From Methanomicrobiales archaeon (GTDB lineage: Archaea > Halobacteriota > Methanomicrobia > Methanomicrobiales > JACTUA01): 16,367 nucleotides of DNA. Shown piece by piece: positions 6,131-13,379 of the stretch. The position numbers and the translations under genes are program-made. The stretch lies in NCBI GenBank assembly GCA_028678905.1, contig JAJRCO010000129.1, forward strand, positions 1-16,367, given 5' to 3'. The number at the start of each line of letters is the position of its first letter. Position 1 is the stretch's first letter. The notes below the pieces were generated by a model that did not search any database, was not told the DNA's origin, and was given only the letters and a program-made list of their open reading frames with translations.

Positions 6131-8095
6131 TCACTGCTGTTCTCTATCCTGACTACCGCGATCAAAAACGAATGCCATTTCTGTCCATGCCTTGTCAAGC
6201 AGCGCGAGATAGTACCTCCGGTCGATCAGGTCCGCATCCCAGACCGGGGTGACGTTCCAGGAGCCCGCGTCCCTGACCACATACCCAATCTCCATGCCCG
6301 GGGAGAGATCGACACCCGCCTTCCGGTAGGCCTCCACCGCAGATGCCTCCAGACAATGCCGCTCGTAGGTGCTGCGGCTGATCCGTCTCCGGATGGCCAG
6401 ATCGGCCGGATCGACGTGCAGGAGTTCGTTCTGATAGCGCACCGAGATCTCCCGCACCCGGTCCTCCCGGGCGCGGAGTTCCTCGAGTGTGCAGGCCTCT
6501 TGCATCACCTCCAGGATCTCTTCCTGCATGCGAGCGATGTATACCGGGGTATCTCCCCGCCGGGCCATAATGCCCCGTATCTTCACGGTCCCGTCCGAGA
6601 GCTTTCCGAAATAACGGTTGTAGGCTCCGGTCCCGTCATTCATGGGAAGAAAGGTGATCCAGTCGTAGGCATCGCATTCGGTGGCAAGACGGATCTCCTC
6701 TTCTATCTCCGCTTTCAGTTCCATCACCCCTGTCCCCTGAACCCACAGGCAGTCCACGATACCATGGAGGACGGTAAAACCCCGCCGTTCCGCACAGGCC
6801 TTGGACCGCAGCAGGATGTCCCGCGCCCCGGCGGTGATCAGCTCGTGCACCTCGATCCGTCCGAATTTAGCGTTCCGGTAGCCGGTGTAGCCAAAGCAGG
6901 TGACCAGCATCCACTTGAGAAGCCCGTCCCGGCCGTTGTAAGCAGGATCCTTCTTTTTCAGCTGCTTGGTCTGGCGGCGGAGCGCGAGCAGGGGCTCGAG
7001 CACTTCGGGGAGGAATCCTCTTTTCTCCGGCGCATGCAGTGTCTCCGGGGAGAGGTTGTGCAGGACGATAATGGAGGGGTAGAGGGACGTGAAGTCCAGT
7101 TCGTAGACCCGTTCGTACACCCCGGCCACCGGCTGAAACATCATCCCGCCCCGGTCGCAGGAGCGCAGCGTCTTGCAGCGTCGCACTTCTTCCGGATCGT
7201 TCTTGCGGAAGGGAACGGCGATCCCTCTCCGGAACGCTTCGTACACCTCGTAACTGGAGATAAGAGTGCCGGAGGTGAGCCGGGCCGCCAGGTTGGGGGA
7301 GAGCCCGGTGAGCCGCGAACCGAGCAGAACCCCTTCCAGTCCCCCTTCGTGATAATTGAAGCTGCGAGCGGTGTCAATGAGGATCCTGCCCTCAGGAATG
7401 AGCGCACTTCCCTTGTATTCCACCCTTCCGTAGCTCCAGTAGGAGCGCTCACCAATCTCCCGGAACCTTCCTGTGCGGCTAAGCGGGGCCTCCAGACCAT
7501 GCTCTCGCGCCCGTTCCAGCATCTGCCGCACCCAGAGATCCGCATCCGGGATGAGCAGCACATCGGGATCCCGGGCTTCGACCTGACAAATGAAATCGGC
7601 GAGCACCACACATTCCTTTCCGGCAAGTGTCTCCCCTTCCAGATCGATTCGCGAGATCCCCTCGTTCCGAAACGGATCTCCGCGTATCTCCGCCTTCATC
7701 AGGGTGAGCGGGCAAGGAAAGTCCGGTGCAAACCGCGATTCGTCCGGGTAGGTACAGGGAAAGAGGTTCTGCTCTGCCATCCAGCGCTGGTCCTGCCGGA
7801 TATCGACGTTGTACAGCTGTGCCGCATAGCGGGTCTGCTGCTCGATTGCTTCAGCCACCCCTCTCCCGGCCGGAATGGCGTATCCCTCCCGGGGGCCGAA
7901 AATGGTCAGGAAGGTACATTCTTCGGCATGAAACCGGGACTCCAGTACCTCCAGCATCTCCCGGTGGGCGTGCGGATCAGGGAGATGCAGATAGAAAAAG
8001 GGGCGGACCGCTGCGGAGGTCTTCTGCACCTTTCCGTCCTCTTTTCCCCAGATCTCGAGCTTTCCTCTCCTGATCGCAGTGTCAAAGATCCACAT
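6131..8095 (-). CDS. polB2: PolB2-type B-family DNA polymerase with degraded proofreading motifs
   Basis: 654 aa from ATG 8095; a longer frame to 8281 only overlaps the upstream gene. Motif A is intact (YELDFTSLYPSII, D334). Motif B keeps K394 and G402, but the canonical NS and Y are V, T and F (KWMLVTCFG). Motif C reads HGIVDCLWV where YGDTDSLFV is expected: the first Asp is Ile and the second, the key metal ligand, remains. Exo I (DIE) is replaced by KAEIRGD near 134-140. Exo II lacks its YN..FD (IPDADLW, 182-188), so proofreading should be absent. This fits the archaeal PolB2 group, first described as inactivated; a crenarchaeal member (Dpo2) was later linked to DNA-damage tolerance. It overlaps the 78-aa gene upstream by 14 bases. 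A role in lesion bypass is inferred. Confidence 0.88.
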   Translation of the reverse strand: MWIFDTAIRRGKLEIWGKEDGKVQKTSAAVRPFFYLHLPDPHAHREMLEVLESRFHAEECTFLTIFGPREGYAIPAGRGVAEAIEQQTRYAAQLYNVDIRQDQRWMAEQNLFPCTYPDESRFAPDFPCPLTLMKAEIRGDPFRNEGISRIDLEGETLAGKECVVLADFICQVEARDPDVLLIPDADLWVRQMLERAREHGLEAPLSRTGRFREIGERSYWSYGRVEYKGSALIPEGRILIDTARSFNYHEGGLEGVLLGSRLTGLSPNLAARLTSGTLISSYEVYEAFRRGIAVPFRKNDPEEVRRCKTLRSCDRGGMMFQPVAGVYERVYELDFTSLYPSIIVLHNLSPETLHAPEKRGFLPEVLEPLLALRRQTKQLKKKDPAYNGRDGLLKWMLVTCFGYTGYRNAKFGRIEVHELITAGARDILLRSKACAERRGFTVLHGIVDCLWVQGTGVMELKAEIEEEIRLATECDAYDWITFLPMNDGTGAYNRYFGKLSDGTVKIRGIMARRGDTPVYIARMQEEILEVMQEACTLEELRAREDRVREISVRYQNELLHVDPADLAIRRRISRSTYERHCLEASAVEAYRKAGVDLSPGMEIGYVVRDAGSWNVTPVWDADLIDRRYYLALLDKAWTEMAFVFDRGSQDREQQ

Positions 8096-8318
8096 TGAGC
8101 TCTTCCACCTCCCTGGCGATCTCGATAAGGACAGAAAAGACCGCGGCTTCCACCGCATCGTCGAAATTATAGAAACAGGCACTGGCGTGTTTCTTCGCCA
8201 TAGCGGCGAGGCGTTCCGCATATGCGCGGTCCCCCTCACGCAGATATTTACGGGCCCGCATCCAGCGTTCGGCGGTGGCATTCACACCCATACGCACGCT
8301 CTCATAACTCCGCCCCAT
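8082..8318 (-). CDS. Small helical protein of the PolB2 cassette
   Basis: 78 aa, starting MGRSYESVRMGVNATAERW. It is rich in Arg, Glu and Ala, predicted almost wholly alpha-helical, and ends in an acidic helix (VLIEIAREVEELNVDL). It has no membrane segment or signal. The ATG at 8318 abuts the stop of the upstream gene (TGA-ATG), and its own end overlaps the polB2 start by 14 bases, so all three genes are almost certainly translated together. I recognise no named family. A partner or adaptor of the polymerase is the natural guess from context, with nothing in the sequence to prove it. Confidence 0.82.
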   Translation of the reverse strand: MGRSYESVRMGVNATAERWMRARKYLREGDRAYAERLAAMAKKHASACFYNFDDAVEAAVFSVLIEIAREVEELNVDL

Positions 8319-8831
8319 TCAGAACGCCTCCAGGGTGGTCTGTCCCCGCGGAGCGTCCCGCGGGCGGCTGAAGGACCGTGAGCGCGGTGCCGGCGAATCG
8401 GGGGTGAGGCAGAAGACGCGATCCGCGGTGCGGGAGAGTTCCCGCAGAAACCGGTCCTGCGAGGGTGCATAGATCAGGACTGCCGCCTGTTGTGATGCAT
8501 CTCTCATGGCAGAAGGAAGGTTCTCCAGCAGGTGATCGTCTTCCTCAAAGAGCGTGGCATCGTATTCGATGAAGACGAAGGTCTGGTGCGCTTCCTCCAG
8601 GATGCGGAGCAGCTGGAAGGCGGTGAACGACCTCCGGATATCCAGGTGTGTATGGGTGCGATGGATACGGGAGAGCACCCGCGAATAGTTCCCGCAGACA
8701 TAGAGGGTGAGGAAGTGCCCCATGGTGGAGAAGAACGTATTCAGAGCAGGGATGGTCACCTCCTCGGGCGCGATAAGAAGATTCCAGGTCCCCGATTGCA
8801 GGACGACAGATGGATGCAGCTCGATCTCCAT
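8319..8831 (-). CDS. Degenerate RecA/RadB-like protein of the PolB2 cassette
   Basis: 170 aa. The outline of a RecA-family core is visible. GTWNLLIAPEEVTIPALNTF (15-34) sits where a P-loop strand, loop and helix belong, but has no GxxxxGK[ST]. FLTLYVCGN follows (second strand), then TFVFIEYDATLFEEDD near 85-100 in the Walker B position, then AAVLIYAPSQDRF (a further strand). ATP binding is therefore unlikely. The last 25 residues are Ser/Arg/Pro-rich and probably disordered. It is the first gene of the three-gene polymerase cassette. The arrangement recalls bacterial imuA (inactive RecA-like), imuB and dnaE2. No clear ribosome-binding site precedes ATG 8831. The RecA-like call is by pattern and moderately sure; the gene itself is solid. 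Confidence 0.78.
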   Translation of the reverse strand: MEIELHPSVVLQSGTWNLLIAPEEVTIPALNTFFSTMGHFLTLYVCGNYSRVLSRIHRTHTHLDIRRSFTAFQLLRILEEAHQTFVFIEYDATLFEEDDHLLENLPSAMRDASQQAAVLIYAPSQDRFLRELSRTADRVFCLTPDSPAPRSRSFSRPRDAPRGQTTLEAF

Positions 8832-8861
8832 AAAGGTGAAGGAGTGTACCGCTGCCCCTCT

Positions 8862-8929
8862 TAAGGATGAGGAGTGTGAAGGGTGAAAGTGAAGGAGGAG
8901 GAAAATAGGAGGAGGAAAAGGAGGAATTG
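8862..8929. repeat. Purine-rich tract with a 13-bp direct repeat
   Basis: Almost pure purine on the plus strand, including AGGAGGAGGAAAA twice (8893-8905 and 8907-8919, one base apart). On the minus strand, which would be the leader of the RecA-like gene, it gives several CCTCC runs, identical to the anti-Shine-Dalgarno core of 16S rRNA. Confidence 0.6.
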
Positions 8930-8935
8930 ATAAAG

Positions 8936-9058
8936 CTATTCGGGTCGAACCGGTTCCTGAGGTCTCTTATCCTCATCCAGTTCATGAGAGAGATCCCTGG
9001 GTTCTAGCGGATATTTCCAGGAATCCTTGCGAATCATTCCGTACATCATTAGACACAT
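8936..9058 (-). CDS. Possible 40-aa protein upstream of the PolB2 cassette
   Basis: ATG at 9058, TAG at 8938-8936. The product starts MCLMMYGMIRKDSWKYPLEP and continues into a hydrophilic, acidic and proline-rich tail (LSHELDEDKRPQEPVRPE), an amino acid make-up unlike chance translation. AT-rich DNA with TATA-like sequence (TTTAAATATTAATAAAC) ends about 25-30 bases before the ATG, which suits a short-leader transcript. The frame stays open further upstream without a start codon, so this could also be the tail of a truncated gene. No family is recognised. It lies 104 bases before the polymerase cassette on the same strand. Confidence 0.42.
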   Translation of the reverse strand: MCLMMYGMIRKDSWKYPLEPRDLSHELDEDKRPQEPVRPE

Positions 9059-9233
9059 GGTGTTCTCTGCCTCAGATCCATTGTTACGTTTATTAATATT
9101 TAAATATTTTTATATTAAATTTTTGTGTATTATAATCGTTTTGGAATAATTACCTTAATTTTTATTCAATTTATCAATTCAGGTCATAATTCGAGGTATA
9201 CGAAAACGATCTGCATCACTCGCCCATGACGTG
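9059..9233. other. AT-rich intergenic stretch
   Basis: Strongly AT-rich, especially 9090-9180 (runs such as ATTTAAATATTTTTATATTAAAT). It probably holds the promoter for the small gene at 9058 and the end of the gene at 9234. No further gene was seen. Confidence 0.5.
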
Positions 9234-9419
9234 CTACTTTTTCTGGATCATTGCCTGGACTTCTGCCTCGAGTGTAGCTTTCAGGCGATTGACGATTTCG
9301 TTGAGGTCGCTAGTGGTGGTGATGGTAAACGTATTATCGGTCTTGGGATCCTGGTAGACGAGCGTGAATTCGACCGTTCCATCCTTTGTTTTCTTGGGTT
9401 CGATGAGTAGTTTGGGCAT
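9234..9419 (-). CDS. Small 61-aa protein, unknown function
   Basis: Starts MPKLLIEPKKTKDGTVEFTL and ends in a charged helix (LNEIVNRLKATLEAEVQAMIQKK). It appears to have a beta-rich first half (TVEFTLVYQDPKTDNTFTITTT) followed by one long helix; no Cys, signal or membrane segment. The frame is open back to 9743, but the ATG at 9419 is preferred. GGGTG lies about 7 bases before it, and an AT-rich promoter (ATAAAAATATC near 9453-9466) sits at the right distance; the extension has a poor, low-complexity make-up. Both neighbours are non-coding, so it is a single-gene transcript. I do not recognise the family. Confidence 0.7.
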   Translation of the reverse strand: MPKLLIEPKKTKDGTVEFTLVYQDPKTDNTFTITTTSDLNEIVNRLKATLEAEVQAMIQKK

Positions 9420-9468
9420 AAATAACACCCGATTATAATTATAAGTAGTAATGATATTTTTATGAATC

Positions 9469-9856
9469 GATTTCACCCGGAGAATTACTAAAAAAGTGAT
9501 ATTCAGGCTACGCAACAGCTCTCGGGGTTGGATAGAAGCGAAGTTCAGGCCGTTGTTAACCAATTCCCAGAAATCTCCGTAAATGGTGCCCGCAAAGGGC
9601 CCATATCGAGATGCCATCGATGGTTGACAATGGTCATGTGTGATTATTCGAATTTCTGACAGGCCTTGTTCTTGCTCTGGCTGCGTTCTCTTCTGGGCAT
9701 GATAATATTTGATCCGTATCAACATCTTGGTTACGGTATACAAAATTATCCCTTTTCAATAAATGTTTGATATTAATTTTGATTATTTTTCTCAGAAATA
9801 GTATGGAAATAATAGTAACAAATATTTTTCAATAGTTATAGTCGCATAAGAACGTA
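9469..9856. other. Gap without a convincing gene
   Basis: Between the promoter of the 61-aa gene and tRNA-Arg. A minus-strand frame runs through 9420-9743, but it has no ribosome-binding site and no recognisable composition. 9744-9850 is very AT-rich. Nothing functional can be named. Confidence 0.5.
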
Positions 9857-9928
9857 CGCCTCGGCCGGGACTCGAACCCGGGTCGAAAGCTCCGGAGGCT
9901 TCCAGGATGTCCACTACCCCACCGAGGC
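9857..9928 (-). tRNA. tRNA-Arg (anticodon CCG)
   Basis: The cloverleaf can be drawn by hand. The acceptor stem is GCCTCGG with CCGAGGC. T8, A14, G18-G19 and A21 are in place, with A20 as an arginine identity base. The anticodon stem GAAGC/GCTTT closes loop CTCCGGA (U33, anticodon CCG, C35 identity base). The variable loop has 4 nt, and the T arm is CCGGG-TTCGAGT-CCCGG. The discriminator is G (9857) and CCA is not encoded. The D stem is weak (G-U at 10-25, T-T at 13-22). If the anticodon loop were shifted one base it would read TCC (Gly), but that loses U33 and the stem pairs, so Arg is preferred. Confidence 0.88.
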
Positions 9929-10654
9929 ACTAGGAAACCATGTCCACCGATCCCAGGATAGATGATAGGTGCCTAAGGGTCGTCTCTCATAAAAACCCGA
10001 GCTACTCCTCAAGACCCTACTCCCGAGGGAACACTGTTCCATATCAATAATGTGGGTGACGGTAAAAATACTTTGGAAAAATACCGAGTAAGGGAAATCC
10101 ACCGTTGATGACAGACCTCGATGCTTGATTGTACGCATTTGTAATGTTTTTTTGTGTTATATGCTAGGCATGCGATTTTTACCATTTTCCCTAGCCTGTA
10201 TCCTAATTGGATTTTAGGGGTTGAAAGTGGCACCTTACCTATTAAAAATGTGGAAATATTTGCCCCCTTCCCCAGGATCTTACGATTTTTTCTGCGGTTG
10301 ACGTTTTGGACGCGGATGAGGATGGTCCATGGGGTGGTGCTGGTCGAGTTCACGGTGCCGGTTCTTGTCCGGGCTCGTCTCAGATCCGGGAAGTGGAGTT
10401 TTTGGATATCAGGCCTGCGGTCGGGGCGACGTCTGGGTGACATAGTCAGATGATGCCATCCCCTGATAATAAATTGATCATTTGCGAAAGGGAGAACAGA
10501 GGGGCTGTTCGATCAATTGGTCCTTATTGAGTGATTCAAAAAGGAAATGGGAGAGGCCATCTGCCGGGGAACCAGCCCACAAGATCACCCTAAACTCCGG
10601 ACAGATGAGGCCCGCGGAGACCCTTCACTCTCTATCTATGATCGTCAGCATTGA
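9929..10654. other. Gap of about 700 bases, no confident gene
   Basis: GC content rises to the right of about 10300. Overlapping frames exist on both strands (for example 10154-10453 plus and 10009-10443 minus), but none has a start signal or recognisable composition. Two short segments read like coding debris: plus-strand about 10303-10443 (AVDVLDADEDGPWGG, ending in TAG) and minus-strand about 10484-10608 (VSAGLICPEFRVILWAGSP). They may be gene remnants. Confidence 0.4.
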
Positions 10655-11062
10655 TTAATACTCATCCTGGGGCTTGGAGGTCACCACATCTTCAACCTCG
10701 GGCACCAGGAGCCACAGTGCCTCCCGTACCTTCTTTCGTATCAGCGGGTCCTTATGGTCCTGCATCTGATCAAGCACATTAATCACTCCGCCGGTAATGA
10801 GCGCCTCTTCCTCACCGGCCACAGCGATGGCGATGATAATATCAAGGGCGGACAAAACAATATGGGAGTTCTCCTCGTCGAGGAGACCGGCGATGATATC
10901 GATACCGCCCTGCCGAATCAGTTCGTTCGGCCTCCAATCTTCATCCCCGGTGCTTACTGCGAGAGCTTCTACCGCATTCTCGCGGACGTGCCCCACGGGG
11001 CTGATGAGTTGATCGAGCAGGTCCTTGGTGATTTCTTTCCTAATCTGTAGATCTTCTGCCAT
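10655..11062 (-). CDS. HEAT/armadillo-repeat protein
   Basis: 135 aa, all-helical. About three repeats of the HEAT type are visible: LLDQLISPVGHVRENAVEAL (15-34), then IDIIAGLLDEENSHIVLSAL, then VINVLDQMQDHKDPLIRKKV. Each has the hydrophobic spacing of two antiparallel helices. Such small repeat proteins serve as protein-binding scaffolds; the partner cannot be read from the sequence. The C-terminal tail (VVTSKPQDEY) is polar. The start at 11062 has a strong ribosome-binding site (GGGAGGGA) about 4 bases upstream, and a TATA-like GGTATAGTA lies near 11115. It stands alone, with a gap on one side and an unknown gene on the other. Confidence 0.85.
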   Translation of the reverse strand: MAEDLQIRKEITKDLLDQLISPVGHVRENAVEALAVSTGDEDWRPNELIRQGGIDIIAGLLDEENSHIVLSALDIIIAIAVAGEEEALITGGVINVLDQMQDHKDPLIRKKVREALWLLVPEVEDVVTSKPQDEY

Positions 11063-11258
11063 TAATCCCTCCCGCCAGCTCTTCTAACCCCTATGCCGGC
11101 CAGATCGGATGATACTATACCATCATGGATAAAAAAATTACCTTGTCGGCTGTCTTAGTATCTGATTTCTCCAGGCCCATCCCGCGTTGAGTCCCACATT
11201 GAGTACTGTCGTGCCCGGGTCGTGTTAATCCGGAAAACAATATGATAAAACAGGTAAT

Positions 11259-11600
11259 TCAGCCCCGGTTATGCAGAACCGTTAACATTTCTGTCCTGTA
11301 CCGAAAGATAGCTCCAATCCTGCCACAGGCAGATAGAGACGTAGTTCTAGCCTCAAAATTATCTGATACGATCACGGTCTTTGCATGGGTACAGTCGGGC
11401 AGGCGAGTCAGTTCTTCGATAATGTCCACGTTTCGGCTCTCGATGATCGGGGACGAACAATACGCCACGTATGAATCGGGATATCCTTTATCGAGGTCCC
11501 AGGTTCCAGCAAGAACGTTCATTCCTCCGAGTGCCCGCAGTCCTGGTATGTGATCTGCAGTCCGAAGGGATGCCGCGAGAAAGAGTGTTCCGATCGTCAC
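11259..11600 (-). CDS. Unknown 113-aa protein, possibly leaderless GTG start
   Basis: Starts with GTG at 11600 (MTIGTLFLAASLRTADHIPG). A TATA-like GCAGTATATGG lies about 30 bases upstream and there is no ribosome-binding site, which suits a leaderless mRNA. The composition is protein-like, with a hydrophobic N-terminus, an acidic centre (VDIIEELTRLPD) and a beta-type segment (AKTVIVSDNFEARTTSL). It has four scattered Cys, no obvious membrane helix and no family I recognise. A decayed gene ends 9 bases upstream on the same strand, so this may itself be a degraded or orphaned piece. An overlapping frame on the plus strand is a shadow. Confidence 0.5.
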   Translation of the reverse strand: MTIGTLFLAASLRTADHIPGLRALGGMNVLAGTWDLDKGYPDSYVAYCSSPIIESRNVDIIEELTRLPDCTHAKTVIVSDNFEARTTSLSACGRIGAIFRYRTEMLTVLHNRG

Positions 11601-11609
11601 GTTGAAAGA

Positions 11610-11923
11610 TTATTCGACTACTCTCTTCGCCATATACTGCAAGCCCCTCCGTTTTCGAGCTCCGCATAGGACCTGTCCATGAGGACTTTTGTTTTTCGAT
11701 ATCTATCCACCCCTATAACGATACCATTTATCTTGTCCACAATCTCTGACAAATCCTCCTTGTCCGTATGTCTACGCCGAATACGCCAATGACCTTGCTG
11801 GATTTCATAATGGAGGTAATTACTAGTGAGAAAACTCTCTCTGGTAGAGGCTCACCCGCCAAATCAAGACCCCCTCGACTCTTTTGAAAAAGTCTCTTCT
11901 GCAAAGGAAGATAAAGCTTGCAT
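11610..11923 (-). pseudogene. Broken gene, about 105 codons, three frameshifts
   Basis: ATG at 11923 follows a good ribosome-binding site (GGTGA). The first frame reads MQALSSFAEETFSKES and stops soon after a run of five G. The next frame continues LPERVFSLVITSIMKSSKVI then GVFGVDIRT. The third gives DKEDLSEIVDKINGIVIGVD, then YRKTKVLMDRSYAELENGG, and a fourth ends LQYMAKRVVE with TAA at 11612-11610. Each piece has a natural protein make-up and they follow in order, so a single original gene is likely. No family is recognised; it may be a small soluble alpha/beta protein. Sequencing errors at the G run could explain one shift, hardly all three. Confidence 0.55.
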
Positions 11924-12048
11924 GTTCACCAGCTAGAAAAGATTCATTGGCTTGAAATCGTGGTGCAAACTGCCCGCCTTTTCGATGCTTACCTGGAACG
12001 CTCGATGTGATGCCACCTGTGCAAGATGTATCTTTTAGATCGTTTTGA

Positions 12049-12069
12049 TGGGCTGAACTGAGCAGCCCA
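12049..12069 (-). terminator. Hairpin after the 46-aa membrane protein gene
   Basis: Perfect inverted repeat TGGGCTG, 7-base loop, CAGCCCA, starting 11 bases after the stop at 12081. There is no long T run after it, so it is a terminator or a mRNA 3'-end stabiliser. Confidence 0.4.
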
Positions 12070-12080
12070 CCAATAGCTAA

Positions 12081-12221
12081 CTAAAATTTGATGATTCCCA
12101 ATAATACCATCACAACGATGGCTAATATTACCGCACCCAACAGACCGAAGATAAACCAACCGATCAGAAATGCTATTACGGCGCCTAATCCCATCGCACC
12201 CCAGTTCACCGATACTGCCAT
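12081..12221 (-). CDS. Small 46-aa membrane protein
   Basis: Starts MAVSVNWGAMGLGAVIAFLI and ends VMVLLGIIKF. Apart from about 8 N-terminal residues it is entirely hydrophobic with small-residue spacing (GxxxG-like), giving two short membrane helices (about 9-26 and 29-46) joined at GLLG, or one long hairpin. ATG 12221 has an excellent ribosome-binding site (AAGGAGATG) about 7 bases upstream, and a hairpin follows the stop. A different frame on the same strand (11989-12276) overlaps it completely but has no such signal. The function is unknown; channel-like or stress-related small proteins of this type are common in archaea. Confidence 0.75.
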   Translation of the reverse strand: MAVSVNWGAMGLGAVIAFLIGWFIFGLLGAVILAIVVMVLLGIIKF

Positions 12222-12419
12222 TTTTCATCTCCTTCTTTAATTTCCTTTCCTTTGCTCTATTCTTATCGCTGGGCATCGATCCCTTTTATCATCAAAGTGA
12301 TGCCTACCACGAACACCTTATATTATCAACTATAAAAAATCGACTGTCTGAGCTGGTGCTCCTGAAAGAATAACCGCCTTTCCACCTTCTAATCGCAGTT
12401 ATCGTTCGGAAAGTAACCC

Positions 12420-12818
12420 TCACTTTTCTACTCCTACTTTTTTGATGAGATAGTAACCACCAGAAAGGGAAATGAAAACAACTCCAATACCTATCAGTGT
12501 GAAATCTGCAATTTTGGCGAGATCAAGGAGGATCATCTGGCGTGCGACGGCAATAACTGCCAAAAGGACGATTATCTCAACATGAATCTTATTCTCCTTA
12601 ATATATGCCTTGATAGTGTCTAAGATCTCAATACCGATGAGCACGAGCAGAAAGAAACCAAAAATATTCAGTAACTCCAGATGATCAAGGCGATAGGGTG
12701 AATCGATGAAGACCCCCTCACCGAGTGATATGAAGAGCTCGACTGTAGAGAAGACAATCACTACCGCCAGTAAGGAGATAAGTACATAATAGATCATTTT
12801 TTCAAATGTATTTAACAC
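12420..12818 (-). CDS. PsiE-family membrane protein
   Basis: 132 aa from a GTG at 12818. The frame could also begin with TTG at 12824, but GAAGG lies 7 bases before the GTG. Four membrane helices are visible: about 8-30 (IYYVLISLLAVVIVFSTVEL), 48-68 (LLNIFGFFLLVLIGIEILDT), 80-98 (HVEIIVLLAVIAVARQMILL) and 104-124 (FTLIGIGVVFISLSGGYYLI). The DHLELLNIFG and KIHVEIIVLLAVIAVAR segments are the conserved core of the phosphate-starvation-inducible E family. The biochemical role is not established; in bacteria psiE responds to phosphate and carbon signals. It is a single gene with its own promoter, and no phosphate genes are nearby. Confidence 0.85.
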   Translation of the reverse strand: MLNTFEKMIYYVLISLLAVVIVFSTVELFISLGEGVFIDSPYRLDHLELLNIFGFFLLVLIGIEILDTIKAYIKENKIHVEIIVLLAVIAVARQMILLDLAKIADFTLIGIGVVFISLSGGYYLIKKVGVEK

Positions 12819-12932
12819 GTACAAACCTTCAGGGAAATTTCACTTGATGCATGGTATTTGATGTGGTGAACAATAAAAGGGCACTCCAATTGGTGAATGT
12901 TCCTGTGCACTTTTTGCAGTGTATCGTTCTAC

Positions 12933-13121
12933 CTAGATGAAAGAAGAAAAGAGATTCGCCAATTTCCCACTATACTTTGCACTTTCATTCCCTTGCTTTG
13001 CCCGCGAGCCTCTTCCTATTTCTCTTAGTATCAGGTTGGTGGATGGCACAGGATAATACTCACCCACGCGGTACTCCATCATTCCAGTGAAATCGAGCAG
13101 TTTCGTTCCCTCCCCATTCAT
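12933..13121 (-). CDS. Small 62-aa protein, unknown
   Basis: Starts MNGEGTKLLDFTGMMEYRVG and ends with a Lys/Ser-rich stretch and LANLFSSFI. A strong AAGGAG lies about 10 bases before the ATG at 13121; an in-frame ATG at 13127 and an out-of-frame one at 13131 are closer to it, so the start could be 2 codons earlier. The make-up is hydrophilic and basic with no membrane helix. An open frame upstream ends with TGA at 13130-13128, touching this start. No family is recognised. Confidence 0.5.
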   Translation of the reverse strand: MNGEGTKLLDFTGMMEYRVGEYYPVPSTNLILREIGRGSRAKQGNESAKYSGKLANLFSSFI

Positions 13122-13127
13122 TGTCAT

Positions 13128-13379
13128 TCATCTCCTTAGATAACCCCTCGTCTGATTTTTTTTTCCGCTCGATGTTAATGAATTCTGTAGATCCTTCTTA
13201 TGGACACACCCGGTCCCAATTTTGAATTGCTTTCTTTTTCCTTTACGAATACCCACTCCCATGGTTCGTGGTAATGATATGAAGAACTCGTCTGCCTTTT
13301 CGACGGTGTAAGATATTTGCCAATCGTCTTCGCCAATACTACTGCGGGAGGTTAAACACCGTTATCTGGTCTTATGCAT
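13128..13379 (-). pseudogene. Possible broken frame upstream of the 62-aa gene
   Basis: ATG at 13379 gives only five codons (MHKTR) before TAA. The same frame then stays open for 77 codons, reading GEDDWQISYTVEKADEFFIS and KRKQFKIGTGCVHKKDL among others, to TGA at 13130-13128. The composition is protein-like, but another frame of the same strand is also open, so coding status is doubtful. It could be a gene inactivated by a nonsense change, or chance. Confidence 0.25.

Noticed and set aside
6356..8098. 580-codon open frame on the plus strand opposite polB2
   Set aside because: It mirrors a high-GC gene with clear polymerase motifs; the translation has no recognisable domain. A shadow.
8096..8281. 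62-codon N-terminal extension of polB2
   Set aside because: It overlaps the 78-aa gene and has non-protein-like composition; the polymerase sequence begins MWIFDT at 8095.
9420..9743. 108-codon N-terminal extension of the 61-aa protein
   Set aside because: No ribosome-binding site at 9743, mixed composition, and a promoter plus a good start at 9419.
9857..9928. tRNA-Arg as integration site of an island
   Set aside because: No second copy of the tRNA 3' end was found, and the decayed region lies on the 5' side of the tRNA rather than its 3' side.
10009..10453. Overlapping frames on both strands (minus 10009-10443, plus 10154-10453)
   Set aside because: Neither has a start signal, domain or convincing composition; they oppose each other.
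11989..12276. 95-codon minus-strand frame
   Set aside because: The 46-aa membrane protein in another frame has the ribosome-binding site and a coherent composition.
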